This document shows positions 42,881 to 51,976 of a DNA stretch of 64,000 nucleotides, in pieces; the stretch's first letter is position 1; every line of letters begins with the position of its first letter. The stretch is from contig NZ_CP045295.1 in the NCBI RefSeq assembly GCF_009363095.1, positions 1,860,001-1,924,000 on the forward strand, in the 5' to 3' direction. Below the pieces are notes generated by a model that was not told where the DNA came from, did no database searches, and saw nothing but the letters and a program-made list of their open reading frames with translations. Position numbers and translations under genes: made by a program. The DNA is from Paenibacillus cellulositrophicus. Lineage in GTDB: Bacteria > Bacillota > Bacilli > Paenibacillales > Paenibacillaceae.

Positions 42881-43765
42881 TTGGCACCTATATTACACGC
42901 CTTGGCGCAGGAACAGGAACGCCTGTCCCAGCAGGAGCGCCGGATCGCCGATTTTATCCTCTCCTCCCCTTCCGAAGTCGTTCACATGGGGATCAAGGAG
43001 CTGGCCGAGCAGTGCGGAACCAGTCCCGCCACCGTGACCCGGTTCTGCAAAGCGTTCCATCTCAAGGGCTACCCGGATCTAAAGGTGAAGCTGTCCGCCG
43101 AAATCGCCCATACCGAAATGCAGGAGCGGAGCGGCATGTCTTCCTATCAGGATATCGTGGCCAACAATCCGTTATCCCAAATCGTAGAGGCCATGGAAGC
43201 GAATCATCTGGCCTCCATCCGCGACACGACGTCCCTGCTCGACATGGAGCGTCTGGCCCAGGCGATCCGCCTGCTCTGCGCCGCCGATCGGATCGACTTG
43301 TACGGGGTAGCCACCTCGTCGATCGTCGCCCAAGATTTCTACCAGAAGCTGATCCGGATCGGTAAGAACTGTACCGCCTTCGCTGATTCACATATGCAGA
43401 TTACTTCCGCCTCGACGCTGTCGGGCCGGGATGTGGCGGTCGCCATCTCCTATTCTGGGGAAACGCTCGAAACGATCGATGCGCTGGCCTGCGCCAAAGA
43501 CAGCGGGGCAGCGACCATTTCGCTGACGTCATACAGCAGCAATACCCTGGCTGCCATGGCCGATATTCCTTTGTTTGCCTCTTCCCTGGAAAAAGGAATG
43601 CGCCGGGGAGACATGGCTTCGCGCATCGCCCAGCTCCATCTCGTCGACATCCTGTTTATGGGGATGAACAGCGAGCAGTTCGGACAGTATGTTCCCAAGC
43701 TGGAGCAGTCCTACCATAACGTACAGAATTACCGAAAATCCAGAGGAGGTCATTTTCAAGCATGA
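42881..43765 (+). CDS. MurR/RpiR family transcriptional regulator
   Basis: A 294-residue regulator with an N-terminal helix-turn-helix (GIKELAEQCGTSPATVTRFCK, about residues 34-56) and a C-terminal SIS domain that binds a phosphosugar (DLYGVATSSIVAQDFYQKL, VAISYSGETLETIDA). The start is TTG 42881 after AAGGAGG; an upstream reading to 42713 overlaps the previous terminator. Its stop overlaps the nagB ATG. The likely effector is glucosamine-6-phosphate or GlcNAc-6-phosphate. GntR-type NagR is the common regulator of nag genes in Bacillus, so this is a variant. Confidence 0.92.
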   Translation: MAPILHALAQEQERLSQQERRIADFILSSPSEVVHMGIKELAEQCGTSPATVTRFCKAFHLKGYPDLKVKLSAEIAHTEMQERSGMSSYQDIVANNPLSQIVEAMEANHLASIRDTTSLLDMERLAQAIRLLCAADRIDLYGVATSSIVAQDFYQKLIRIGKNCTAFADSHMQITSASTLSGRDVAVAISYSGETLETIDALACAKDSGAATISLTSYSSNTLAAMADIPLFASSLEKGMRRGDMASRIAQLHLVDILFMGMNSEQFGQYVPKLEQSYHNVQNYRKSRGGHFQA

Positions 43766-44490
43766 ACATTTATACGTTTAAAAACGAAGCTGATTTTAAC
43801 GCCACCGGGGCCAGCCTGATCGCCAGCCTGCTGCATACCAAACCGAGAGCGGTACTCGGCCTGGCTACAGGCAGCACCCCGGTAGGAATTTATGGACGGC
43901 TTATCGAAATGTACCAGCAGGGCCTGGTCAGCTTTGCGAAAGCATCCAGCTATAATCTGGACGAGTACGTCGGCCTGCCTGAGGGCCATTCGGAGAGCTA
44001 CCGTACCTTTATGAACGAGAAGCTGTTCAACCATATCGATATTCAGCTCGAAAATACGCATGTTCCAAACGGCAACGCCGCCGATCTGGAGGAAGAATGC
44101 GTCAAGTACGACGCCATGCTCGAGCAGAACGGTCCGGTGGACCTGCAAATTCTCGGCATCGGCCACAACGGGCATATCGGGTTCAACGAGCCCGATGACA
44201 GCCTGGACGGCGGAACGCACGTGGCTGAGCTTCAGGAAAAAACCCGCACGGCGAACGCACGCTTCTTCCCATCGCTGGACGATGTGCCTAAGCACGCGAT
44301 TACCATGGGGGTCGGCAGCATTCTAAAGGCCAAGCAGATTCTGCTGCTCGTTCGTGGCGAAGACAAGGCTGAGATCGTGAAGCGCGCGCTGAAAGGACCG
44401 ATTACGACGCAGTGCCCGGCATCGCTGCTGCAATGCCATCCGAACGTCGTGGTGCTGCTGGATCAAGGTGCAGGGAGGTTGTTAGGATGA
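43762..44490 (+). CDS. nagB: Glucosamine-6-phosphate deaminase
   Basis: A 242-residue cytoplasmic enzyme converting glucosamine-6-phosphate to fructose-6-phosphate and ammonia. Motifs: LGLATGSTPVGIYGRLIEMY at residues 33-52, NLDEYVGLPEGHSESY near 70, GIGHNGHIGFNEP near 130. It overlaps the upstream regulator and downstream nagA by 4 nt each. Confidence 0.97.
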   Translation: MNIYTFKNEADFNATGASLIASLLHTKPRAVLGLATGSTPVGIYGRLIEMYQQGLVSFAKASSYNLDEYVGLPEGHSESYRTFMNEKLFNHIDIQLENTHVPNGNAADLEEECVKYDAMLEQNGPVDLQILGIGHNGHIGFNEPDDSLDGGTHVAELQEKTRTANARFFPSLDDVPKHAITMGVGSILKAKQILLLVRGEDKAEIVKRALKGPITTQCPASLLQCHPNVVVLLDQGAGRLLG

Positions 44491-45662
44491 GTGAAGAAAA
44501 CGTACAGCTCTTGTACGGCAAGGTCGTAACGCGGACAGGGGTATTGGAAGAAGGAGCCGTCGCCATCCAGGACGGCAAGATCGTCTATGCGGGGCTTGCC
44601 CGCGATCTGCCGCAGCGCTGGACGGACTCGGCCGCAAGTCAATACAAATCGGACGGATACATCGTTCCCGGCTTTATTGATGTCCACGTGCATGGAGGCA
44701 ACGGCCAGGACTTTATGGATTCAAACAAGGAAGTGCTGGATACCATTACCGCCTTCCACTGCTCACAGGGAACCACCTCGATTCTTCCGACGACCATGAC
44801 CGCGCCAAAGGCGGCGATCGACCGCGTCCTCAAGGAGGTTCACGAGTATACGCAGCATGACATGCCTTACGCAACCGTGGAGGGCGTTCATTTGGAAGGG
44901 CCTTTTATCAGCCCGAAATGGCCGGGAGCGCAAAATCCGGAGCATATCGTCCTGCCGAATGTAGAATGGCTGGAAGAATGGGAAGCTGCGTATCCGGGTC
45001 TCGTTCGCCAGGTGACGCTGGCGCCTGAGCGCGAAGGCGCGCTGAACGCGATCGCCTGGATGACCGAGCACGGTATCAACGCCGCGCTGGGCCATACGGA
45101 TGCGACGTACGATGAGGTGGAAGCGGCCGTGGAAGCTGGTCTGCGCCAAGGCGTGCATACCTTTAACGCAATGACGCCGCTGCACCACCGCAAACCCGGA
45201 ACCGCAGGGGCGGTGCTGAGCGATCCGCGCATCCACGCGGAAATCATCGCCGACGGCATCCATGTGCACCCGGCCTGCATCTCCATCCTGGCCCGGTTGA
45301 AGCAGGATAACAATCTGCTCCTGATTACGGACGCCATGTCGGCAGCCGGACTCGGGGACGGGGAATACATGATCGGCGACCTTCCGGTTGAGGTGCATGA
45401 CGGAATCGCTACCTTGAAGGGTCAGCGGGACAGTCTTGCCGGAAGTACCTTGACGATGATTAAAGGCTTCCGCTACCTCATCAACAACGTGGGCCTGTCG
45501 ATCGAAGAGGCGTCCCTCGCCGCCAGCTTCAACCCGGCCAAACGGCTGCGGATCGAAGACCGCACCGGCACGATCGAAATCGGCAAGCAGGCAGACGTTT
45601 TGCTGCTGGATAATCAGCTGGATATTCAAGGCGTTTGGGTTAAAGGACGTAAGGCATTTTAA
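44487..45662 (+). CDS. nagA: N-acetylglucosamine-6-phosphate deacetylase
   Basis: A 391-residue metal-dependent amidohydrolase that removes acetate from GlcNAc-6-phosphate, feeding NagB. Motifs: PGFIDVHVHGGNG near residue 55, VHLEGPFISPKWPGAQNPEH near 130, ALGHTDATYDE, and LLITDAMSAAGLGDG with the catalytic Asp. ATG 44487 follows GGGAGG. Longer in-frame readings run back into nagB. Confidence 0.97.
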   Translation: MSEENVQLLYGKVVTRTGVLEEGAVAIQDGKIVYAGLARDLPQRWTDSAASQYKSDGYIVPGFIDVHVHGGNGQDFMDSNKEVLDTITAFHCSQGTTSILPTTMTAPKAAIDRVLKEVHEYTQHDMPYATVEGVHLEGPFISPKWPGAQNPEHIVLPNVEWLEEWEAAYPGLVRQVTLAPEREGALNAIAWMTEHGINAALGHTDATYDEVEAAVEAGLRQGVHTFNAMTPLHHRKPGTAGAVLSDPRIHAEIIADGIHVHPACISILARLKQDNNLLLITDAMSAAGLGDGEYMIGDLPVEVHDGIATLKGQRDSLAGSTLTMIKGFRYLINNVGLSIEEASLAASFNPAKRLRIEDRTGTIEIGKQADVLLLDNQLDIQGVWVKGRKAF

Positions 45663-45678
45663 AAAACGGATTATGTAT

Positions 45679-45717
45679 AAGGGGCTGTCCATAACAAGCT
45701 TATGGCAGCCCCTTTTT
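45679..45717. terminator. Terminator after nagA
   Basis: AAGGGGCTGTCCATA / TATGGCAGCCCCTT stem followed by TTT; it also faces the convergent lipoprotein gene. Confidence 0.88.
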
Positions 45718-45727
45718 GTCGGCAATT

Positions 45728-46714
45728 TTACCGATTGGTCGTATCAAAATGGTGAACAGGGGCATTGTAATTGGTAGTACGGTTGCCATTCCCGGCATTC
45801 ATTGGGAAGATTCGCTCCACCATCGTCGACAGGTCGGACATGAGCCCTTTGATCGGATGGCCCCCTTGTGTCTGCGCCGCAAAGTTGGACAATCCTTGGA
45901 CAAAGCCCGGATTTGCAGATACATAGACATTTTTGATTGTGTTATCGGTGCTCTTGATCGTATTGGCAATCCGGTCTTTGATGTCGGACGTGATCGTGTC
46001 ATTGCGGTAATCGCTGTATCCGCCTGCACCCATGCCTCTGTACGTGCCGACTCCGTTATCCGTCGTGCCTGCCGTACCGTAGGTCGTCATATTGTAGCCA
46101 TTGTTCCCCGTAATGCTGGCCCCTTTGGACGAATAGTTGCGGATGTTGTGTTGTGCTGCAGCGGCATTTGGAGCGGTACCGCGTACGCCGTTACGAACCG
46201 TTCCCGATTTCGAACGGTTGTTAAAGCTGCTTCCATTGGCCGTTCCGGCATTGTTAAAGCTGCTTCCGTTCATCATGTTGTGGGTACCGCCGAAGCTTTT
46301 TGCTCCCATGTTACCGCCCGTGTTTCCGCCGGTATTGCTTGCGGTATCCCGCAGGGACACGGCAACGTAGGCGGTATCGCCGGCCACGAGAACGTTGGCG
46401 GATTTAACTTCCTTCATGGCCGCCACTTTATCGGACAGCTTTTGCGACAATTGGGCATTCGTCAAGTTATGGGTGGTCGCTGCGTTGCCGTTATTCGTGC
46501 TGTTTGTATTGTATGTGTAGCCTTTCGGACTGATCAAGCCGTTTTCCCGTAGGGAATTCACGCCGATTCGGCCCGTTCTGCCGTTGCCGTCAATGACGTT
46601 TTTGGTGCGGATGTTCGTATTTGCAGGCTCCTTCGTCGTACAACCGGCAACGCCGGCCATGCTCACGAGCAGGGCTGCTGATACCGAAAGACTAATCGCT
46701 TTGGATCGTAGCAT
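45728..46714 (-). CDS. YhcN/YlaJ family sporulation lipoprotein
   Basis: A 328-residue lipoprotein (lipobox VAGC, anchor near residue 25). After the anchor is a domain with SDKVAAMKEVKSANVLVAGD followed by TAYVAVSL, the YhcN/YlaJ signature. It is interrupted by a long Asn/Gly/Ser-rich low-complexity segment (about residues 130-230) and resumes with DIKDRIANTIKSTDNTIKNV. Family members are forespore lipoproteins of unclear role in spore germination. ATG 46714 lies eight bases after GGAGG. Confidence 0.88.
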   Translation of the reverse strand: MLRSKAISLSVSAALLVSMAGVAGCTTKEPANTNIRTKNVIDGNGRTGRIGVNSLRENGLISPKGYTYNTNSTNNGNAATTHNLTNAQLSQKLSDKVAAMKEVKSANVLVAGDTAYVAVSLRDTASNTGGNTGGNMGAKSFGGTHNMMNGSSFNNAGTANGSSFNNRSKSGTVRNGVRGTAPNAAAAQHNIRNYSSKGASITGNNGYNMTTYGTAGTTDNGVGTYRGMGAGGYSDYRNDTITSDIKDRIANTIKSTDNTIKNVYVSANPGFVQGLSNFAAQTQGGHPIKGLMSDLSTMVERIFPMNAGNGNRTTNYNAPVHHFDTTNR

Positions 46715-46817
46715 GAGTTCATCCTCCATCTCTAATAGGTGTATTAATAACACCATTTAGGATGACCACCCGCATGATCCGGTATGCTGAAAGGTTTTGG
46801 CATGGCGGGAGCCGGTG

Positions 46818-47369
46818 CTACTGCAGCTGCTCAAGTTCCAAATATGCATCCTTGGATACCAAATAAGCTAAAGGATCGCCGCTGCGCAGGATCCATACCT
46901 GTTCGGGGCGATCCGACTCGACCGCGATGAGGTAAACTTCCGGTTCCTTTTTTAATCCGCTTAAAGTAACCGTAATGGTACCAACGATCACTTCATGGCT
47001 TAAAGTCGAAGCGCGGCGGGTACCCCCGTCTTTCCCCAACTCGCGGAGCTTTTGAAGCCTGGATTCCGCTTGACTTACAGGGAGTTCGCTTCCATTAAGC
47101 AGCCATCCGCTCCCTAACATGCTCTCTTCCGTCGCAGCCGGTTCTCGCTGTAAAATCCAGGATTGATTTCTCCCTTCCCACTCCACACTCCGTACCTCTT
47201 TATCTTTCCATTTGAATATCCCTGTCGACTCCTGGATCTGCTCTCCATTTGCAGCCATTGTTTCCCGGGCCGGATCCGGAGGGTTCGCTTCACGATCCGC
47301 TATGAGTGTTGCGACAATAACGACCAAAAGCAGGCACCCAGCCGCTCCTAACCACTTCTTAACGTGCAT
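46818..47369 (-). CDS. Hypothetical exported or membrane-anchored protein
   Basis: A 183-residue protein with an N-terminal hydrophobic helix (WLGAAGCLLLVVIVATLIA) acting as signal or anchor. Behind it is a soluble part with beta-rich segments (GIFKWKDKEVRSVEWEGRN, IVGTITVTLSGLKKEPEVYL). No family is recognised. The context between a sporulation lipoprotein and the polysaccharide island gives no firm clue. Confidence 0.7.
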   Translation of the reverse strand: MHVKKWLGAAGCLLLVVIVATLIADREANPPDPARETMAANGEQIQESTGIFKWKDKEVRSVEWEGRNQSWILQREPAATEESMLGSGWLLNGSELPVSQAESRLQKLRELGKDGGTRRASTLSHEVIVGTITVTLSGLKKEPEVYLIAVESDRPEQVWILRSGDPLAYLVSKDAYLELEQLQ

Positions 47370-47481
47370 GGCTCATCCCCCATTTGCTTGAAGGCATTCG
47401 GTTTTACCCTTCCTTGCCTTCATTTTACCCATCCCGCCCGAGATCTTTGCATCAGCCGCGGAAATGATTGGATCGCCTAAT

Positions 47482-47509
47482 ACCGAACGTTTCTCCTCCA
47501 CATACGATA
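47482..47509 (+). promoter_or_regulatory. SigK-like promoter of the first island gene
   Basis: ACC (47482-47484), 16-bp spacer, CATACGATA (47501-47509), a full match to CATAnnnTA of mother-cell SigK promoters. The predicted start is about 25 bp before the ATG, with AGGAGGTAG between. Confidence 0.6.
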
Positions 47510-47540
47510 GATCATGACCTAACACACAGGAGGTAGATGC

Positions 47541-48461
47541 ATGAATACGGTTGTCGTGACAGGCGGCGCGGGATTTATCGGTTCGCATCTTGTCCGTCGT
47601 CTTGCGTCTCTTGGTTCGCAGGTGCATGTGATTGATAATCTGTCCACGGGCCGAGCCGAAAAAGTCCCCCCCGAGGCGGTTCTTCATACGCTTGATATTC
47701 GAAGCCCGGATGCCTATAAGATGATTGTTTCCATTCAGCCGGATGCCGTTGTCCATCTGGCTGCGCAGGCGGATGTGCAGCAATCGATACGGGTTCCTTT
47801 CCTGGATATGGACATTAACATTGGGGGCACGCTTAACATACTGAACGCCTGCAGGGAAGCAAAGGTCCGCAAGGTCATTTTTGCTTCCACATCAGGTGTA
47901 TACGGTAACCTGCAGAAGGACATCATGACAGAAAACGACCCAACGCATCCGATCTCCTTCTATGGCCTTTCCAAGCTGGCCGGCGAGCAGTACATTCGTT
48001 TATACACGTCCTTATTCGGATTGTCCCATGCTATTCTCCGCTTCGCCAACGTGTACGGACCGGGTCAGACCGCGAAGGGAGAAGGCGGCGTCGTGGCCAT
48101 CTTTATGGACCGGATCCACCATGACCGGCAGCTGATTGTCAACGGCGACGGAAATCAGACGCGGGACTTTATTTATGTCAAGGATGTTGTCGAAGCTCTG
48201 ATCGCGGCAAGCAGCCATCCTGAGGATTTGACGCTGCATGTCAGCACCGGAAAAGCGGCTACGGTTAACGATTTGGTGTCGTTCCTCCGCAAGTTTCATT
48301 CCCGGGAAATGAATGTGCAGCACGGCCCCGACAAGCCAGGAGACATCCGCCACAGCTGCTTATCGAATCAAGCGATTCAGCGAAAGCTGCTTTGGAAACC
48401 CGTCTATTCGCTGGAACAGGGGCTTCAAGAGACGTATCGAAATTTCGCTGATAACTTGTAG
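47541..48461 (+). CDS. NAD-dependent sugar-nucleotide epimerase (GalE-like)
   Basis: A 306-residue extended SDR enzyme. Motifs: VVTGGAGFIGSHLVRRL (NAD-binding Gly-rich loop, residues 4-20), HLAAQADVQQS, FASTSGVYG with the active Ser/Thr, and YGLSKLAGEQ with the Tyr-x-x-x-Lys pair. It likely interconverts UDP-glucose/UDP-galactose or the N-acetylated forms, giving donors for the island's glycosyltransferases. AGGAGGTAGATGC precedes the ATG and a SigK-like promoter lies upstream. Confidence 0.87.
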   Translation: MNTVVVTGGAGFIGSHLVRRLASLGSQVHVIDNLSTGRAEKVPPEAVLHTLDIRSPDAYKMIVSIQPDAVVHLAAQADVQQSIRVPFLDMDINIGGTLNILNACREAKVRKVIFASTSGVYGNLQKDIMTENDPTHPISFYGLSKLAGEQYIRLYTSLFGLSHAILRFANVYGPGQTAKGEGGVVAIFMDRIHHDRQLIVNGDGNQTRDFIYVKDVVEALIAASSHPEDLTLHVSTGKAATVNDLVSFLRKFHSREMNVQHGPDKPGDIRHSCLSNQAIQRKLLWKPVYSLEQGLQETYRNFADNL

Positions 48462-49018
48462 CGGAATTTACGAGCTGAATAAATGGACAAACGAGCGGGG
48501 AGAACGGTTCGTTCTCATCTGGTCCTTGGTCCAGGGAAAAGTATCCGGAACTAGTACTCTTAAAACTAAACTCTTCCGCTGATCCCCTTTCAAATACATC
48601 CGTCCCTTAGGGCGGATGTTTTACTTATCTGATCTATTTATAACTAAGTCCCTCGTAAAATGACCAAGAGCGGGTTCAGGGCACATGTCTACATAGCCGT
48701 ATCGATCTAGCATTACATATGTTTAAATTTATAGCCATTCAAGACGTCTACCTACTCGTTAGCATGTCTCTCCCTCCCAGAAAATTCGGACCTGAACGGA
48801 CAGGCCGAGCGGTTAGATCCGGATTTCGCTGCCCTTGTCGCATTATGAACGCCTTCAACGTTAGTTCAACCCCGTCCTTAAACGAAAATCATTTGTCCCG
48901 GAATCTATGAAAATTCGTGATACTCCACTATTTTTGCTAATTTGGACAATCAACTAACGCAGTTTTAGTTATTCCGCGTACTATGCTAGGAGATCGATCA
49001 AAGGGAGTTGGAAGAATA
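48462..49018. other. Intergenic region within the polysaccharide island
   Basis: About 557 nt without a supported gene. It holds small hairpins just after the epimerase gene (GAGAACGGTTCGTTCTC), a terminator at 48595-48623, and then AT-rich DNA. No clear promoter for the following dehydrogenase was found. Confidence 0.5.
48595..48623 (+). terminator. Terminator after epimerase gene
   Basis: ACATCCG TCCCTTAGGG CGGATGT stem followed by TTTAC. Confidence 0.7.
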
Positions 49019-50293
49019 ATGGAGGATATTCCAAAGTATAAAATCGGCGTAATCGGGCTGGGATATGTCGGATTACCATTGGCCCGGTTATTTCTTGAGA
49101 AAGGACACATTGTATATGGGATCGATGTAGATGAACGAAAGATTAATATGTTGCACAAACGACAACCCTATCTTTCGGATTATGAGAAAGGCGACATCCG
49201 GGAACTGTTCAGTAAAAATCGATTCCATATCGGCAGTTCGTTTGATGTGATCGAGAAAGTTGATGTTATCATTATTTGCGTTCCAACACCGCTTGGCGAT
49301 GACGATCAGCCTGATTTGAAGTATATCATCGGGGCACTGCAAAGCTCGCTTCCGTATCTCCGGAGAGGCCAGCTCGTCGTGCTCGAAAGCTCCACTTTCC
49401 CAGGAACAAGCGAGGAGCGAATTAAACCTATTCTGGAGTCAACCGGATTTCTGGTAGGAAGAGATATTTCACTCGCTTATTCGCCAGAGCGAATCGACCC
49501 CGGATCAAAATGGGAGTTGGAGAAAATCCCTAAGGTTGTAGGGGGCGTCACCCCATCATGTACAACTTTTGCCAAACAAGTGTATGGAGCGGTATTTGAT
49601 CAAATCGTTGTGGTATCCTCACCAAGGGTTGCTGAAATGACAAAAATTTTGGAGAACTGTCAGCGTTACGTAAACATCTCGTTTATGAACAGTTTACTGA
49701 GATTGTGCGAGAAACTGGACATTAGCCTTTGGGAGGCCATTGAGGCTGCCGGAACAAAACCATATGGTTTTACGAAGTATTACCCTGGTCCAGGGGTGGG
49801 TGGACACTGCATTCCCGTCGATCCCCTGTATTTATTATGGAAGGCAAGAGAACACGACAACGATTTGCCCTTCATTGAGCTTAGCCATCAGGTAAACAAG
49901 GATATGCCTGGATATATTGTAGAACGGGTTACAAAGGCTCTGCTTCCAAAAGAGCTTCCTGGGAGTCATATCCTTGTTATCGGCGTCACGTATAAAAAAG
50001 ATGTGAATGATATCCGAGAGTCGGTTGCCATTCATATCATAGAGCAGCTTATAGCATCTGGAGCCCAAGTAGAATATTTTGATCCTTATGTCGATGAACT
50101 GAAAGTCGGAGAAACCAGACTTCATTCGATTGAGCTCACAGCCCGAAACATGAAACACTTCGATTGCACGCTCATTTTAACGGATCATTCCAATATCCCT
50201 TATGAGACCTTAGTGGCGCACACCCCTATCGTAGTTGACACACGTAACGCCACTAGAAATATAACGGATCGCAAAAATATCATTCTACTCTAA
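49019..50293 (+). CDS. Nucleotide-sugar dehydrogenase (UDP-GlcNAc 6-dehydrogenase / WbpA type)
   Basis: A 424-residue NAD-dependent four-electron dehydrogenase. The Rossmann loop IGVIGLGYVGLPLARLF is near residue 9, then CVPTPLGDDDQPDL, SSTFPGTSEE, SPERIDPGSKWELEKIPKV, the active-site Cys in GVGGHCIPVDP near residue 265, and GVTYKKDVNDIRESVA. SPERIDPG and the short C-terminal domain place it in the WbpA/TviB branch acting on UDP-HexNAc rather than UDP-glucose. Together with the WbpB/D/E-like genes downstream it fits UDP-GlcNAcA formation. I chose ATG 49019 (AGGGAG upstream). Confidence 0.88.
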   Translation: MEDIPKYKIGVIGLGYVGLPLARLFLEKGHIVYGIDVDERKINMLHKRQPYLSDYEKGDIRELFSKNRFHIGSSFDVIEKVDVIIICVPTPLGDDDQPDLKYIIGALQSSLPYLRRGQLVVLESSTFPGTSEERIKPILESTGFLVGRDISLAYSPERIDPGSKWELEKIPKVVGGVTPSCTTFAKQVYGAVFDQIVVVSSPRVAEMTKILENCQRYVNISFMNSLLRLCEKLDISLWEAIEAAGTKPYGFTKYYPGPGVGGHCIPVDPLYLLWKAREHDNDLPFIELSHQVNKDMPGYIVERVTKALLPKELPGSHILVIGVTYKKDVNDIRESVAIHIIEQLIASGAQVEYFDPYVDELKVGETRLHSIELTARNMKHFDCTLILTDHSNIPYETLVAHTPIVVDTRNATRNITDRKNIILL

Positions 50294-50987
50294 GAAAGGG
50301 AGTTTTCCTCAGCCTACAGACGGCCTTAACGGGTCCAGCGCCCCCTAAATCCCACGTTCTAAGTTAAGAAAGATAATTACAGAAAAAGACCCACTCCCTT
50401 CCTCTTCAGATTACCTATCTCACAGTTGTACATTGTAAATTCCGATCCCGTCAATGTTCTGCCATAGACTTGAGTGCATCCTCGCTGTCAACGAATGTAC
50501 TGCAATAGCCCATCTTGGAAGAGAGTATAACCCCCTATCCATTCTTCTGAGATCTAGAAGATAACCCAGTCTCGTTTCATAACGCAGCTTTTCTTCTCTC
50601 ACTCTTCTAGACATCAAGATACTCTACCATTTATTGGGAATTTAGATTATTGACCAGTACTTTCTTACACGGGTGACCGTAAGATATGTCAAAGTTTAAC
50701 ACAAAAGGAGATGACAACGTGAAAAAGGATCGCCATCATTGGCGTTGGATATCCCGGTATCCTGGTCCTGTTGTTTCTTGAGCACTAACGGAGTTGTGTC
50801 AGCTGTGACAAACCACAAAAACATGATATCAACCTTCCGTTCATTCAACAAAGCAGTAACAAATTATGCCAAACGAACCATAGGCCTCGATAGTCTAGCA
50901 TTCACCTTGTTATGAGGCGGCCTGTCCAGACCTTCGCAATTCATTCAGCTCTAAAGGAAGGGATCTTGATTACAAGGGGTGTACCTT
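50294..50987. other. AT-rich intergenic region containing gene remnants
   Basis: About 690 nt between the dehydrogenase and the next SDR gene. It contains a decayed dehydrogenase start (50719-50880, listed separately). A short minus-strand frame around 50456-50515 (MGYCSTFVDSEDALKSMAEH) looks protein-like but is too short to name. No intact gene, promoter or terminator was recognised. Confidence 0.5.
50719..50880 (+). pseudogene. Remnant of a nucleotide-sugar dehydrogenase gene
   Basis: AAAAGGAG and GTG (50719) begin a reading that, after one extra base in the codon-3 region, gives KRIAIIGVGYPGILVLLFLE, a typical UDP-sugar dehydrogenase N-terminus with the G-x-G-Y-x-G loop. It then hits a stop at 50786. 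Further on, 50828-50870 encodes INLPFI followed by bases resembling the intact gene's LPFIELSHQVNKDMP region. This looks like a frameshifted, internally deleted copy related to the gene at 49019-50293. Confidence 0.6.
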
Positions 50988-51962
50988 ATGGATATTTTAG
51001 TTACAGGCGGCGCAGGATTCATTGGATCCAACCTGGTGAAGAAATTGCTGTCCATGAATCACAGGGTGTGGTCACTTGATAATCTGTCTACCGGCTCTCT
51101 TACATTCCTTAACGAGGTTTTGCATCACCCGAATCATCGCTTTATTGAGGGTACCGTCTTGAACCGTGATCTCATGAAAACACTGATCCAACAAACAGAT
51201 GTTGTTTTTCACTTATCCGCAGTACTTGGCGTTAAGAACACGGTGGAAAATCCGCTGAAAGTTATAGAAGGCAACATAGACGGTACAAGAAACGTACTGG
51301 AGCTCGCTTATGAAATGGGGAGAAAGGTTATCTTTGCCTCAACCTCTGAAGTATACGGCAAGAATCGTGATCTGCCGTTTCGTGAAGATTCGGATCGTGT
51401 TTATGGATCAACGTCCATTCATCGGTGGTGTTATGCGACTGCTAAATCGTTAGATGAACACATGTGCTTAGGCTATTCTCAGAAAGGCCTCCCGGTTACG
51501 ATTCTGCGTTATTTTAATGCCTATGGCCCCGGTCAAACGAATTCCCAATATGGCATGGTCGTACCACGTTTTATTATGGCTGCCTTGGAAGGCCGGCCAC
51601 TAGAGGTTTATGGAGATGGGTCACAATCCCGATGCTTTACGTTTATTGACGATACGGTGCAGGGGACAGTGCAGGCATTAAGCTCTAAGGCCGATGGCCT
51701 CATTTTCAATATTGGTTCTGAACAATCGATTACGATCAAGCAGTTAGCCGAGCTCGTGATTCGGATGACCGGGTCCACGTCGGAGATTTTGATTAAGCCT
51801 TATGATGAGGCATATGGACCCGGGTATGAGGATATGCCAGCGCGCAAACCGGATTTAACTCGATCCAAAGGGATACTGGGATATGATCCGCAAGTCGGTA
51901 TTGATCTCGGGTTAGAACGCACGATCGAATGGTACCGGCAGGAGCTTGGGATACACCGATGA
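50988..51962 (+). CDS. NAD-dependent epimerase/dehydratase (extended SDR)
   Basis: A 324-residue sugar-nucleotide enzyme: ILVTGGAGFIGSNLVKKLL at the start, FASTSEVYGKNRDLPF with the catalytic Ser/Thr, WCYATAKSLDEHMC with Tyr-x-x-x-Lys, and YFNAYGPGQ. The S-E-V-Y-G and Y-F-N-A-Y-G-P patterns are shared by UDP-glucuronate decarboxylases, dehydratases and 4-epimerases, so the exact reaction is open. ATG 50988 follows AAGGGGTG. First of a run of six same-strand genes. Confidence 0.85.
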   Translation: MDILVTGGAGFIGSNLVKKLLSMNHRVWSLDNLSTGSLTFLNEVLHHPNHRFIEGTVLNRDLMKTLIQQTDVVFHLSAVLGVKNTVENPLKVIEGNIDGTRNVLELAYEMGRKVIFASTSEVYGKNRDLPFREDSDRVYGSTSIHRWCYATAKSLDEHMCLGYSQKGLPVTILRYFNAYGPGQTNSQYGMVVPRFIMAALEGRPLEVYGDGSQSRCFTFIDDTVQGTVQALSSKADGLIFNIGSEQSITIKQLAELVIRMTGSTSEILIKPYDEAYGPGYEDMPARKPDLTRSKGILGYDPQVGIDLGLERTIEWYRQELGIHR

Positions 51963-51976
51963 AGGAGGGACGCATC

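Noticed and set aside
50420..50617. 65-codon minus-strand frame
   Set aside because: No ribosome site and no recognisable motif; the region appears to be decayed DNA.
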